This document shows, piece after piece, positions 17,193 through 25,663 of a DNA stretch of 64,000 nucleotides. The DNA comes from Rhodococcus triatomae (GTDB lineage: Bacteria > Actinomycetota > Actinomycetes > Mycobacteriales > Mycobacteriaceae), in NCBI RefSeq assembly GCF_014217785.1, contig NZ_CP048814.1:1488001-1552000 (forward strand), read 5' to 3'. The first letter of the stretch is position 1. Every line of letters starts with the position of its first letter. The position numbers and the translations under genes were made by a program. Below the pieces are notes generated by a model. It ran no database searches and had not been told where the DNA came from. It was given only the letters and a program-made list of their open reading frames with translations.

Positions 17193-17351
17193 CCGTTCCT
17201 CGTCTGTCTTGCCTTCGTCGGGTGGTCGGGCTCCAACTCCCTTCACTAAAAGAGTCTGAGCTAAAAGATATTTACCGTCAAGGCTTTCTCGTGAATTGGT
17301 GGTGACGAACGACGCACACCCCCTTCCCGAGAGGTGTACGCAGTCCTCCTG
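17193..17351. promoter_or_regulatory. AT-rich gap with possible internal promoter for the aldehyde dehydrogenase gene
   Basis: This is one of the larger gaps within the 22-gene array. On the minus strand it holds TTGACG (17276-17281), followed by two direct copies of TCTTTTAG about 15 bp apart. No good -10 hexamer stands out at the right distance, so promoter activity is only suspected. Confidence 0.35.
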
Positions 17352-18158
17352 TCAAGCAATCAGATTCGGGCGCGCCGTCCGCTGCGCGAGTGTGCGAAGG
17401 ATCGAGAAGGGGACGACGGCGCTGGTCCGTGGGTTGTCCTCGCTCGGCAGATTCTCGATCCGCACGGCGTACCGGCCGATCGGACCGCAGGCCTCGATCT
17501 CGTGGCAGGTGAGCGTGGCGGCCGGGTCGGCGTACAGCTGCACCGTCACCAACGTGGGATCACGGACCGCGAACCCGACGGCGGCCGCCACGTTGAGCGA
17601 TTTCGGAAACCGCCGGACCGCGGTGTCGGACGGGCCCTCGAAGACCAGGATCCGCTCGCCGGTGTCTCGGACTCGCGCTCGTTCGACCGGATCCATCCAC
17701 GGCTGCACGAGTGATGCCGGAGTCTTCGTCGTGCGAACCAGCACCCGGTCGAACGGTGCGGCATCACCCGCCGCCGCCAGCAGGTCCAGACCTCCCACCG
17801 CCCCGTGGGTGCAGACGATCCTGCCCGGGCCGAGTTCCGTGAGCCCGCGCGCGAAATCCGGGTCCGACAACGCACCCACCGACGAGACCAGAAGATCACG
17901 TCCGGCCGTGAGCACGCGGTCGGCAACGTCCCACACGGCCTCCTGGGATGCGCATTCGACCACGATGTCGCTCTCGTCGATCGCGTCACCGAGATCGCAC
18001 TGCGGGATGGTCGGGTCGTCGATCGGCGACCGGCAGACGACCCCGACCAGACGTGCACCGGGTACCGCACCCGACCGCAACCGCTCGACGACGACCGACC
18101 CGATGCTCCCGTACCCGAGGACACTCACCCGCAGCGGTCCCGGAACCGACCCGGTCAC
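17352..18158 (-). CDS. Aspartate dehydrogenase-like oxidoreductase (NadX family)
   Basis: The 268-residue protein starts at a GTG overlapping the Mo-hydroxylase stop (GTGA). It has an N-terminal Rossmann motif VSVLGYGSIGS, VVECASQEAVW, and a C-terminal domain with VAAAVGFAVRDPTLVTVQLYAD and HEIEACGPIG, as in L-aspartate dehydrogenases. These enzymes oxidise L-aspartate to iminoaspartate with NAD(P) and can serve NAD biosynthesis. No nadA or nadC genes accompany it here. Within a catabolic array with RidA, it more likely interconverts an amino acid-like intermediate and its imine, or reductively aminates a keto acid. The substrate is unknown. Confidence 0.85.
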   Translation of the reverse strand: MTGSVPGPLRVSVLGYGSIGSVVVERLRSGAVPGARLVGVVCRSPIDDPTIPQCDLGDAIDESDIVVECASQEAVWDVADRVLTAGRDLLVSSVGALSDPDFARGLTELGPGRIVCTHGAVGGLDLLAAAGDAAPFDRVLVRTTKTPASLVQPWMDPVERARVRDTGERILVFEGPSDTAVRRFPKSLNVAAAVGFAVRDPTLVTVQLYADPAATLTCHEIEACGPIGRYAVRIENLPSEDNPRTSAVVPFSILRTLAQRTARPNLIA

Positions 18159-20539
18159 CGGTCCCTCTCCGAGACCGCGCGGTACACGCGCTCCGGCGAC
18201 ATCGGCAACTCGATCAGCTGGGCGCCCACGGCATCGGCGATCGCCTGGGCGATCGCGGGGGCGACCGGCAGCATGCCGCCCTCCCCCATGCCCTTCGTAC
18301 CGAAGGGCCCGGCTCCGTGTCCCTGCTCCTGGGTGATGGAGACGAATCGCTCGGGGATGTCCTCGGCGAGCGGTACGCGATACAGCAGCGCCTCGCCGTT
18401 GAGCAGCGCGCCGGCCTCTCCGTAACGCATCTCCTCGAACAGCGCCTGGCCGAGACCGAACACCGCCGCTCCCTCGTCCTGCCCGCGACAGGCGATCTTG
18501 TTGATCACCTTGCCCGCGTCACCACTGACCGCCAGCTGGAGCACGGTCACCCGGCCCGTGTCCGGGTCGACCTCCACCTCCGCTGCGGCCCAACCGATCT
18601 CCCAGAACACGCACGGCGCCTCGAGTGGCGCCCGATCGTCGTTGCGGGCCTTGTGGAAGCCGTCCGCCGAGAACTCGAACCCGGTGTTGCCGAAGACCTC
18701 CATGATCATCGGGAACAGGTCGACGACCCGGCCGTCGGGAGTGTGCACCTTCCAGTCGACCAGCTCGAGCGCCCCGGCCTCGACTCCGAGCTCCTCGCCG
18801 GCCCAGCCCAGCACCTGCCCGCGGAGCTTCTCCGCGGCGCCGCGCACCGCCTGACCCATGACGACCATCCCGGACGAGGCGTTGGTCCCCTGGTCGAACG
18901 GGGTGTTGTCGGTGTCGATCCGCGCGTAGGCGACCCGGGACGGATCGCACCGCAGCACCTCGGCCACCAACTGGGCCATCGCCGAGTGCCCACCCTGCCC
19001 CATCTCCGTGAGAGCGCAGTTGAGGATGACGTCGCCGCGGCTGGTGACCTTGACCCGCGCCATCGCCGGCTTGTTGATGCCGCCGCCGTCCTTGACCCCG
19101 ACGCACACGCCCATGCCGCGACCGGGACGGCGTTCCCGGCCGTGGTAACCGATCGCATCGGCCACGAGCTGCATTCCCTCGGCGAGATCCGAGTCGATTC
19201 CGGACTCCCCCGGAACGAACTCCTCCCCCAGCGTCTTGAGGTTCTTCAGCCGCAGCGCGTACGGGTCCATACCGAGCCGTTCGGCGATCAGGTCGACCTG
19301 ACGCTCACTGGCCCAGGTGGCCTGTGTTCCACCGAATCCCCGGTAGGCCCCGGCGGGCACGGTATTGGTCGTCACGACCTTGCAGACCGAGTCGATGTGC
19401 TGCCAGCGGTATGCCCCGGGCATGCGGTAGCCGGCCTTCTCCGCGACGGCCGGGCTGTGCTCGGCGTAGGCGCCGCCGTCGAGCAGCACGGTGGAGGATC
19501 GCGCCAGGAACGTGCCGTCGGCCTTCACCCCCGAGCGGACCGTGAGATGTGCGGCGTGCTGCGAGACGGTGAGGAAGACTTCCTCCGTCGTCATACAGAA
19601 CCGGACGGGCCGGCCACCGCTGAGCTGCGACAGACGGATCGCCACCGGGTCCGCCTTCGGGCCGTTCTTGGCGCCGAAGCCTCCGCCGAGCAGGGGCACG
19701 TGGACACGAATCCTGTTCTCCGGCATCCGGAAGACCCGCGCGAGCTCCTTGCGGAGGTTGAACGGGCTCTGCGTCGACGTCCAGATCTCGATGTCGTCGG
19801 CGGTCGCCTCCGCGACCGTCACGAACGGCTCGAGGTGCATGTGATTCATCCGGGAGAACCGGAAGGTGTCCTCGAAGATGTGGTCGCACTCGTCCCAGAT
19901 GTCCTCGGGCCCGGTGCGGTAGCGGAATTCGTAGCTCACGTTCGGTTCGCTGCGCAGCCGCGCGGACGCCCCCGATCCGTACTTCGGTAGCCCGCCGAAC
20001 GGCTCCTCGGGATGTATCAGCGGGGCGCCGGGAGCGAGCGCGTCGTCGATACCGAGGAGGGCAGGCAGCGGTTCGTACCGGACGTCGATCAGATCGAGTG
20101 CCGCAAAGGCCGTCCGCTCGTCGACGGCGGCCACCGCGGCGACGATGTCACCGACGTACTTGACCGCGTCGGTCGCGACGACGGGTTGGTCCTTGACCAT
20201 CGTTCCGTAGCATTCGAGGCCGGTGATCTCGTCCCGGGTGACCACCGCCGTGACGCCCTCGAGGGCGCGAGCCGCTGCCGCGTCGATCGACACGATCCGG
20301 GCATGGGGATGTGGGCTGCGCAGAACCTTCGCGTGCAGCATTCCCGGTCGCACGACGTCGACCCCGTACACCGCTCGTCCGGTCACCTTGGCGGTCGCAT
20401 CCGCCCGCGGGGCGTCGCGCCCCACCACCCGGTGCTCGGAAGGGGCCGTGGGCAGCTCATGAACCCGATAGCCGTCGACGGTACCGGGAGAGGTGGCGGG
20501 CGAGATGTCCGTGTGTGGCTCGCCGGACAGCGTGGTCAC
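18155..20539 (-). CDS. Molybdenum hydroxylase large subunit (xanthine dehydrogenase family)
   Basis: The start is the GTG at 20539 overlapping the small-subunit stop; the long upstream frame is not homologous. The 794-residue protein holds the aldehyde oxidase/xanthine dehydrogenase a/b hammerhead domain (about residues 45-150: GRAVYGVDVVRPGMLHAKVLRS) and the molybdopterin-binding domains (LGGGFGAKNG, GAYRGFGGTQATW, the catalytic glutamate in GTKGMGEGGM near residue 750). Enzymes of this type hydroxylate N-heteroaromatics (quinoline, nicotinate, purines) or oxidise aldehydes, or reduce 4-hydroxybenzoyl-CoA. It is encoded with FeS and FAD subunits and, beyond marR, with xdhC. The substrate is open; an N-heterocycle is the favoured inference. 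Confidence 0.92.
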   Translation of the reverse strand: MTTLSGEPHTDISPATSPGTVDGYRVHELPTAPSEHRVVGRDAPRADATAKVTGRAVYGVDVVRPGMLHAKVLRSPHPHARIVSIDAAAARALEGVTAVVTRDEITGLECYGTMVKDQPVVATDAVKYVGDIVAAVAAVDERTAFAALDLIDVRYEPLPALLGIDDALAPGAPLIHPEEPFGGLPKYGSGASARLRSEPNVSYEFRYRTGPEDIWDECDHIFEDTFRFSRMNHMHLEPFVTVAEATADDIEIWTSTQSPFNLRKELARVFRMPENRIRVHVPLLGGGFGAKNGPKADPVAIRLSQLSGGRPVRFCMTTEEVFLTVSQHAAHLTVRSGVKADGTFLARSSTVLLDGGAYAEHSPAVAEKAGYRMPGAYRWQHIDSVCKVVTTNTVPAGAYRGFGGTQATWASERQVDLIAERLGMDPYALRLKNLKTLGEEFVPGESGIDSDLAEGMQLVADAIGYHGRERRPGRGMGVCVGVKDGGGINKPAMARVKVTSRGDVILNCALTEMGQGGHSAMAQLVAEVLRCDPSRVAYARIDTDNTPFDQGTNASSGMVVMGQAVRGAAEKLRGQVLGWAGEELGVEAGALELVDWKVHTPDGRVVDLFPMIMEVFGNTGFEFSADGFHKARNDDRAPLEAPCVFWEIGWAAAEVEVDPDTGRVTVLQLAVSGDAGKVINKIACRGQDEGAAVFGLGQALFEEMRYGEAGALLNGEALLYRVPLAEDIPERFVSITQEQGHGAGPFGTKGMGEGGMLPVAPAIAQAIADAVGAQLIELPMSPERVYRAVSERDR

Positions 20540-21060
20540 GGTCGATCCCCCTCCTCCGCGCATGCACCGCAGGACAGTCGGGCGGCTCGTTCGACGGATT
20601 CGAGGATCATTTCGTAGCCGGTGCAGCGACAGGTGTTGGAGCTGATCCATTCGCGGATCTTCGCGCGTTCGGGATCCGGGTCCTGGCGGAGCAGCCCGGT
20701 CGCGAGCATCAGCATCCCGGAGGTACAGAACCCGCACTGGTAGCCGCCGCACTCGGAGAAGGCCTGCTGGGGTGCCGAGAGCGATCCGTCGGGACCCGCG
20801 AGCCCCTCGACGGTGTCCACGTTCGCGCCGTCGACCGCGAACGCGAAGGTCGAGCACGAGGCGACGGGCACGTCGTCGACGAGCACCGTGCACGCCCCGC
20901 AGACCCCCCGTTCGCACGATCGGCGTACTCCACGGCAGCCGAGGTCGTCGCGGAGCAGATCCAGGAGGACCGTGTTCGTGGCGATGTGGCGGATCTGCTC
21001 GTCACCGTTGAGGGTGAAACCGACATCGATGCCGAACACACCCTCCGTGCCCTGCGTCAT
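20536..21060 (-). CDS. Molybdenum hydroxylase small [2Fe-2S] subunit
   Basis: The ATG at 21060 overlaps the stop of the FAD-subunit gene (ATGA), giving 174 residues. The N-terminal plant-type [2Fe-2S] domain has C-x4-C-x2-C spacing in SCERGVCGACTVLVDD (with an earlier cysteine in LGCRGVRR). The C-terminal four-helix domain binds the second cluster through CGFCTSGM and TCRCTGY. The order is standard for small subunits of quinoline, carbon monoxide and xanthine dehydrogenases; the clusters carry electrons from Mo to FAD. It overlaps both neighbours, so balanced coupled translation is expected. Confidence 0.94.
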   Translation of the reverse strand: MTQGTEGVFGIDVGFTLNGDEQIRHIATNTVLLDLLRDDLGCRGVRRSCERGVCGACTVLVDDVPVASCSTFAFAVDGANVDTVEGLAGPDGSLSAPQQAFSECGGYQCGFCTSGMLMLATGLLRQDPDPERAKIREWISSNTCRCTGYEMILESVERAARLSCGACAEEGDRP

Positions 21061-21944
21061 CGCCCTTCTCCTTCCGGTCGCACCGGGGCGAGCGCGGCGG
21101 CGAGGAGCCGGCCCGCGAGCACGTTCGTCAGATGCCGCCGGTACTCGGCGGACCCCGTGTAGTCGGCGCACGAGTCGGGCAGCCCGGCCGCCAGCTCCGC
21201 ACCGATCGAGGCGGTGTCCAGCTCTGCGAGGCTCGCCGCCCCGGTGTCCGCCTCCAGCACGAAGCCCGGGCGATACTCGGATCCGGCGACGGCTCGCACC
21301 CGGAGGGTTCCGCCGCCACTCCGACGCACCGCGAGCGCGAGCGTGGCCGTCGGGCGCATCGAACGTTCGTAGCCGAACCAGACGAGATCCCCGGTGGGTA
21401 CGGCGATCTCGGTGAGGAGCGAGGTCGCCGCCCCGGTGACGCCGCCACCCTCGCGCCACAGGTCGTCGACCGCACGGACCGAACCGTTCGAGAAGATCGC
21501 CTCGGCTCCGAGCGCACCGAGAAGCAGCGACATCTCGTACCGGGTGCGCCCCGCCATGAGGTTGCCGCCGACGGTGGCCGTGTACCGGATGCGCACCGTC
21601 GCGACCGAGGACCATGCTGCCGCCAGGCCGGGAACGGCCTCCGCGACCACGGGATCGGTGGCCCCACGGTGGTGCGTGACCATCGACCCGATGCGCAGGA
21701 CGCCGCCCGAGTGGACGATCGACGTCAGCTCGGGAACGGACTGGAGCGACACGAGCGCCGCCGGGGAGAGGCCCTCACGGAACCGAGCGAACAGATCGGA
21801 GCAGCCCGCCGCGAGCACCGCCTCCGGCTCGCGTTCCAGGACGCCGGAGGCCTCCGCGATCGTCGTGGGTCGATACAGCCGGAACGGTGCGAGTGCGGAC
21901 TGGTTCTGCGCGACGAGACCGCCGCCACCGACCTGCAGCCGCAT
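21057..21944 (-). CDS. Molybdenum hydroxylase FAD-binding subunit
   Basis: The likely start is the ATG at 21944, whose A is shared with the ATPase stop (TGATG). The protein of about 295 residues is a PCMH-type FAD subunit: a leading segment FRLYRPTTIAEA, an FAD pyrophosphate-type loop AAGCSDLFAR, the TATVGGNLMAG motif typical of this family, and a C-terminal CO dehydrogenase flavoprotein domain. It would pass electrons from the [2Fe-2S] subunit to NAD or another acceptor. The usual first loop G-G-T/G-T is modified to AAGCSD, so cofactor affinity may differ, but the fold is clear. Confidence 0.88.
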   Translation of the reverse strand: MRLQVGGGGLVAQNQSALAPFRLYRPTTIAEASGVLEREPEAVLAAGCSDLFARFREGLSPAALVSLQSVPELTSIVHSGGVLRIGSMVTHHRGATDPVVAEAVPGLAAAWSSVATVRIRYTATVGGNLMAGRTRYEMSLLLGALGAEAIFSNGSVRAVDDLWREGGGVTGAATSLLTEIAVPTGDLVWFGYERSMRPTATLALAVRRSGGGTLRVRAVAGSEYRPGFVLEADTGAASLAELDTASIGAELAAGLPDSCADYTGSAEYRRHLTNVLAGRLLAAALAPVRPEGEGR

Positions 21945-22726
21945 CAACGATCCTCGGCGCGCCGCAGAAGCTGCGTCACGTGGCCCCGGATCTCGACGAA
22001 GCGGGGATCGGTCTTGGTGGTGATGTGGTCACGCGGACGTGGCAGATCGACGTCGATGGTCTCGGCGACGACGCTCGGTGGGGTCGACAGCACGATGATG
22101 TGGTCGGCCAGGTACACGCTCTCGTCGATGTCGTGGGTGACGACGAGCACGGTGATTCCCAGCTTGGCCTGGATCTGCAGCAGCAGATCCTCCAGCTCGG
22201 CCCGGGTCTGTGCGTCGACCGACGCGTACGGCTCGTCCATGAGCAGGAGCGTGGGGTGGCTCGCGAGGGCACGCGCGATCGCGACCCGCTGCTGCATCCC
22301 GCCCGACATCTGCCACGGGTAGAGCTTCTCCTTGCCGGACAGGCCGACGGCGTCGATCGCCTCCTGGACCCGGGCGGCGCGCTCGGCCTTGCCGAGATTC
22401 CGCAGCGGGAAGGCGATGTTGCGGTCGACCCTCATCCAGGGGAACAGGGACCGGGCGTAGTCCTGGAACACCATCGCCAGGCCGTCGGGGACGCCGTCGA
22501 CTCGTGCTCCGTCGAAGGTGACCGCACCGTCGGTGGGCGAGTCCAGACCGCTGATGATGCGTAGCAGCGTCGACTTGCCGCAGCCGGACGGGCCGACGAT
22601 GACGCTGACCTTTCCTGCCGGTACCTCGGCGGTGATGCTCCGTACCGCGAGGTTGTCGCCGTAGGACTTCGAGACGCCGTCGAGGGAGAGCTGAGCGGAC
22701 GTACGGGTGAGTTCGGTGCTAGTCAT
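21944..22726 (-). CDS. ABC importer ATPase (nitrate/sulfonate/taurine-type)
   Basis: The 260-residue ATPase has Walker A GPSGCGKST (about residues 45-53), a Q-loop in VFQDYARSLFPWM, signature MSGGMQQR, Walker B LLLMDEPYAS and the switch histidine in VTHDIDE. It belongs to the SsuB/TauB/NrtD group that powers importers of organic sulfonates, nitrate, aromatic acids and thiamine precursors. It is directly cotranscribed with two permeases and a binding protein (8-bp overlap with permease 1), making a complete importer, and with the Mo hydroxylase, which suggests that the imported compound is the hydroxylase substrate. Confidence 0.94.
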   Translation of the reverse strand: MTSTELTRTSAQLSLDGVSKSYGDNLAVRSITAEVPAGKVSVIVGPSGCGKSTLLRIISGLDSPTDGAVTFDGARVDGVPDGLAMVFQDYARSLFPWMRVDRNIAFPLRNLGKAERAARVQEAIDAVGLSGKEKLYPWQMSGGMQQRVAIARALASHPTLLLMDEPYASVDAQTRAELEDLLLQIQAKLGITVLVVTHDIDESVYLADHIIVLSTPPSVVAETIDVDLPRPRDHITTKTDPRFVEIRGHVTQLLRRAEDR

Positions 22727-23648
22727 TTTGCTGTGTCACTCCTCGGTGCCAGGCCAGTACCCGGCGTTCGACGGTCACGAAGACGAAGTTGAGCGCCACG
22801 CCCAGTGCGGCGAGAACGATCAACACGGACCAGAAGCCGGTGTAGTCGAAATTGCGCTGAGTCTGGATCAGCAGATACCCGAGTCCGTTCTCCGACTTCT
22901 GCAGCTCGGAGATGATCATGATGATCAGGGACAACGACATCGCGGTACGCACACCCGCGAAGATCTTCGGTGCGGCCCCCGGGAGCACGATGTGGGTGAG
23001 GACGTCGCGCCGCGGGATCTTGAACACCGCGGCGGCCTGTACCCGCCCGATGCCCACACTCTGTACTCCGTCGATGGTGTTGAACAGGATCGGCCACACC
23101 ACGGAGAAGGCGATGAGGAATATCTTGGGGCTGTCCCCCGTCCCGAAGAGGAAGAAGAACACGCCGAGCAGGGCCGGGCTGGGCAGCGACCGACCGAGGT
23201 GGATCAGCGGCTGGAACAGCGCCGTGAGAACACGATTGGAACCGAGAGCGACTCCCAGCCCGACACCGACGACGACGGCGAGAGCCAGCCCGGCCAGTGC
23301 CCGGTAGACGCTGGGGAAGAAGTGGTCGAAGGTGGCGTCGCCGAGGAAGAGCCGGCTCGGGTCACTGCTGAAGAAGTCCGTGAACACCCGCTCGAATGCG
23401 TCGAGCGGCTGTGCCACGACCAGCGAGCCCACTTCCGACTGCGACAGGGCCCACCATCCGGCGAGTATCGCGATCGGCACGATCAGACGCAGACCGAGTG
23501 TTCCGAGTACGGATCTCGGTGTGCGCCTGCGTGTCGTGGACTGCGCGCGAGGTGGGGTCGGTGCGGCCGGGGCTTGCTCTGCCCGGGCGGCAGGGGAATC
23601 GGTCCGCTCGGCCCGGGCGGCTCCGGTACCCGTCGATGTGGCCGTCAT
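22719..23648 (-). CDS. ABC importer permease 1
   Basis: The ATG at 23648 overlaps the stop of permease 2 (ATGA) and yields 309 residues. A 45-residue cytoplasmic, Ala/Arg/Pro-rich leader precedes about six membrane helices (IVPIAILAGWWAL, ALAGLALAVVVGVGLGVALG, ALLGVFFFLFG and later ones). The EAA-loop region lies near VFKIPRRDVLTHIVLPGAAPKIFAG. It is a BPD_transp_1 protein of the SsuC/TauC kind. Two different permeases suggest a heterodimeric membrane channel. The basic leader is unusual in length. Confidence 0.9.
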   Translation of the reverse strand: MTATSTGTGAARAERTDSPAARAEQAPAAPTPPRAQSTTRRRTPRSVLGTLGLRLIVPIAILAGWWALSQSEVGSLVVAQPLDAFERVFTDFFSSDPSRLFLGDATFDHFFPSVYRALAGLALAVVVGVGLGVALGSNRVLTALFQPLIHLGRSLPSPALLGVFFFLFGTGDSPKIFLIAFSVVWPILFNTIDGVQSVGIGRVQAAAVFKIPRRDVLTHIVLPGAAPKIFAGVRTAMSLSLIIMIISELQKSENGLGYLLIQTQRNFDYTGFWSVLIVLAALGVALNFVFVTVERRVLAWHRGVTQQND

Positions 23649-24436
23649 TGCGCCAGCCCCTTCTTCCATGCGAACACCTTGTTGTCGAGAACCGTGAACA
23701 CCATGCTGACCGCGACACCCAGAATTCCGGCGACGAGCGTCGCGGCATACACGGTGTCGAGATTCATCGCGTTGGCGCTGTTGACCAGGATGTAGCCGCC
23801 GATCCCCTGACCGTTGCCGATCAGCAGCTCGGCACTGACCGCGACGATCAGGCCGATGGACGCCGAGATCCGGATTCCGGTGAACGCGAACGGGAGTGCG
23901 CTGGGGATCTTGATCCGAGCGAGCACGGCGAGTCCGGACAGACCGAACGTCCGCGCCGTCTGCACCGCGGTCGCATCGGTGGCCCGCACCCCGTACATGG
24001 TGTTGAGCAGGATCGGCCAGACGCACGCGAGTGCGACGGTGAGCGACAGCGGGAGCATTCCCGAACCGAGCAGCAGGACCAGAATCGGTCCGAGAGCGAC
24101 GGAGGGGAGGACCCGGAAGACCTCCACGGGCAGCTCGAAGGCGATGAACACCTTGGTGAAGGCACCCATCAATCCACCGAGCACGACGCCCGCGATCGTC
24201 GCGATCAGCAGGCCGAGCATCCACTCCTGGAGGGTGAAGGCCACTTCCTGCCAGAACAACTGATCCCCGATCAGCGATCCGGTCTCGGCCAGTACCTGGC
24301 TGGGCACGGGGAGCCCGGGCGTGGAGATCAGGCCGGTACGCAGCACCACCTCGGCAACGAGTGCGGTACCGATGATGCCGGTGATTCCGTAGCCGATCTG
24401 CCGGGACCGGCCGAGGGGTTCACTGAGGAGATTCAC
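23645..24436 (-). CDS. ABC importer permease 2
   Basis: The 263-residue protein begins with GTG at 24436, 5 bp after the binding-protein gene. It has about six hydrophobic helices (GITGIIGTALVAEVVL, LGLLIATIAGVVLGGLMG, VALGPILVLLLGSG, SIGLIVAVSAELLIG, GILGVAVSMVFTVL) and an EAA-type loop in ARIKIPSALPFAFTGIR. It belongs to the same SsuC/TauC group as permease 1, and the two probably form the transmembrane pair. No unusual features are seen. Confidence 0.9.
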   Translation of the reverse strand: MNLLSEPLGRSRQIGYGITGIIGTALVAEVVLRTGLISTPGLPVPSQVLAETGSLIGDQLFWQEVAFTLQEWMLGLLIATIAGVVLGGLMGAFTKVFIAFELPVEVFRVLPSVALGPILVLLLGSGMLPLSLTVALACVWPILLNTMYGVRATDATAVQTARTFGLSGLAVLARIKIPSALPFAFTGIRISASIGLIVAVSAELLIGNGQGIGGYILVNSANAMNLDTVYAATLVAGILGVAVSMVFTVLDNKVFAWKKGLAQ

Positions 24437-24441
24437 GTCGA

Positions 24442-25410
24442 TCAGTCCTCGAGGACGAAGAGATGTTCGGTCACGTCGAAGTCGTCCGGGACGAGGCCCT
24501 GTGCCGCGAGCATGTCGTCGACCGCCAGCAGGGCGTCGACGTCCGTGCTGGAGACGTAGGTCGGCAGGACCATCACCTGAGCGACCTCCGGCGGGACGTT
24601 CGCGACTGCGGGCAACCAGGCACGGAGCGCTTCCTCGTTGGCCGAGAGGTCGGCACCGGCCGCGTAGATCGCGCGAGCGAAAGCCGCCGTCGTGTCCGGG
24701 TTCTGATTCACGAAGTTGTTGCCGGACACGAAGATCGACGCGGGCAGATCCTTGTTCGGGCCGGTGGTGAGATCGGCGATCTCCCGCATGCCGGCGCCGC
24801 GTGCGGCCGACGAGAAGGGTTCCGGGGCGTATCCGACGTCGATCGAACCGGCCTGGACCCCGGGCAACATCTCCGGGAACGGCACCTCGACGTACTGCGG
24901 CGAGATGTCGACACCCTCGTCGGCGGCGAGATTCCCGATGGTGACGTCACCGATGTTGTTGGTGGTGTTGACCCCGAGAGTCTTGCCGTCGACGTCGGCC
25001 AGATCCGTGATCGGCGAGTCGGGATCGACGTACAGGATGCCGCTGCCCTCCCCGAGGGAGGACGTGTGCGCGACCGTCGTGATCGGCGTGTTCCTGGACT
25101 GCGCGATCGCCCCGGAGATGGAGTTCGCGATGCTGAAGTCCAGTTCGCCGGAGGCCACCTTCTGGATACCGATCGGCCCGCCCTGAATCGGCTCGAGATT
25201 GACCGTGAGGCCCTCCCGCTCGAAGAAGCCGTTCTCGTCCGCCCAGTACACGGCCGCATAGTCGGCGAGCGGCAGCACCCCGACCGTGATGTCCGTCTTC
25301 TCGAGCGTTCCGTCCGCCACGGCCGCCTCGCTTCCCGATCCGCTACAGGCGGTCAGCAACAGCGCGGCGCCGGCAGCCAAGGCGGTCGCCGCGATGCGGG
25401 TGTTCTTCAT
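24442..25410 (-). CDS. ABC importer substrate-binding lipoprotein (SsuA/NMT1-like)
   Basis: The 322-residue protein carries a lipoprotein signal (TALAAGAALLLTAC, lipidated Cys at about residue 22) and a two-lobed NMT1/SsuA-type fold: ITVGVLPLADYAAVYWADENG, then GELDFSIANS, and LADVDGKTLGVNTTNN. Relatives bind sulfonates, nitrate, riboflavin or pyrimidine precursors and aromatic acids, so the ligand cannot be told from sequence. It is the first gene of the array, with an AGGAGAT site before its ATG and a good promoter 78-106 bp upstream. As the most promoter-proximal gene it should be the most strongly expressed. Confidence 0.92.
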   Translation of the reverse strand: MKNTRIAATALAAGAALLLTACSGSGSEAAVADGTLEKTDITVGVLPLADYAAVYWADENGFFEREGLTVNLEPIQGGPIGIQKVASGELDFSIANSISGAIAQSRNTPITTVAHTSSLGEGSGILYVDPDSPITDLADVDGKTLGVNTTNNIGDVTIGNLAADEGVDISPQYVEVPFPEMLPGVQAGSIDVGYAPEPFSSAARGAGMREIADLTTGPNKDLPASIFVSGNNFVNQNPDTTAAFARAIYAAGADLSANEEALRAWLPAVANVPPEVAQVMVLPTYVSSTDVDALLAVDDMLAAQGLVPDDFDVTEHLFVLED

Positions 25411-25487
25411 GTGGATCTCCTGTCCAGAAGACTGACGGCTACCGGGCTGGGGTGCCGTGAAGCGCCAAACATCTTGGGTGCAAGAGA

Positions 25488-25516
25488 TTTCTACTTCCTT
25501 ACCGCTAAGAGGTCAA
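25488..25516 (-). promoter_or_regulatory. Sigma-A-type promoter of the 22-gene array with operator in the spacer
   Basis: On the minus strand TTGACC (25516-25511) and TAGAAA (25493-25488) are separated by 17 bp, close to consensus. The spacer holds the imperfect palindrome CTTACCGCTAAG (25498-25509 as read on the plus strand), ideally placed for repression, possibly by the adjacent MarR protein. Confidence 0.6.
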
Positions 25517-25532
25517 CCGCTCAGATACCCCT

Positions 25533-25566
25533 CCGGCCAGGTTTAACGGACGGGTTACCTGACCGG
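25533..25566. repeat. Imperfect inverted repeat upstream of the array promoter
   Basis: CCGGCCAGGT and ACCTGACCGG (9 of 10 bases complementary) flank a 14-bp centre. It lies 17 bp upstream of the -35 element and could be an activator or repressor site. Confidence 0.5.
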
Positions 25567-25663
25567 AACATACCGAACGACAGAGAGACCCAGGTCACAG
25601 AGGGTGCGCAACGCACTTCACGTCACTTCTCGATCCAGGTGGCCGACTTCCCCGGAAAAGCCG

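Noticed and set aside
17352-18158. NAD biosynthesis aspartate dehydrogenase (nadX)
   Set aside because: No nadA, nadB or nadC genes are near; the enzyme is coupled to the Mo hydroxylase genes, so I do not give the nadX symbol.
17948-19990. 680-codon plus-strand frame opposite the Mo hydroxylase gene
   Set aside because: Antisense shadow; the composition (Arg, His and Asp rich) and lack of motifs are typical of such frames.
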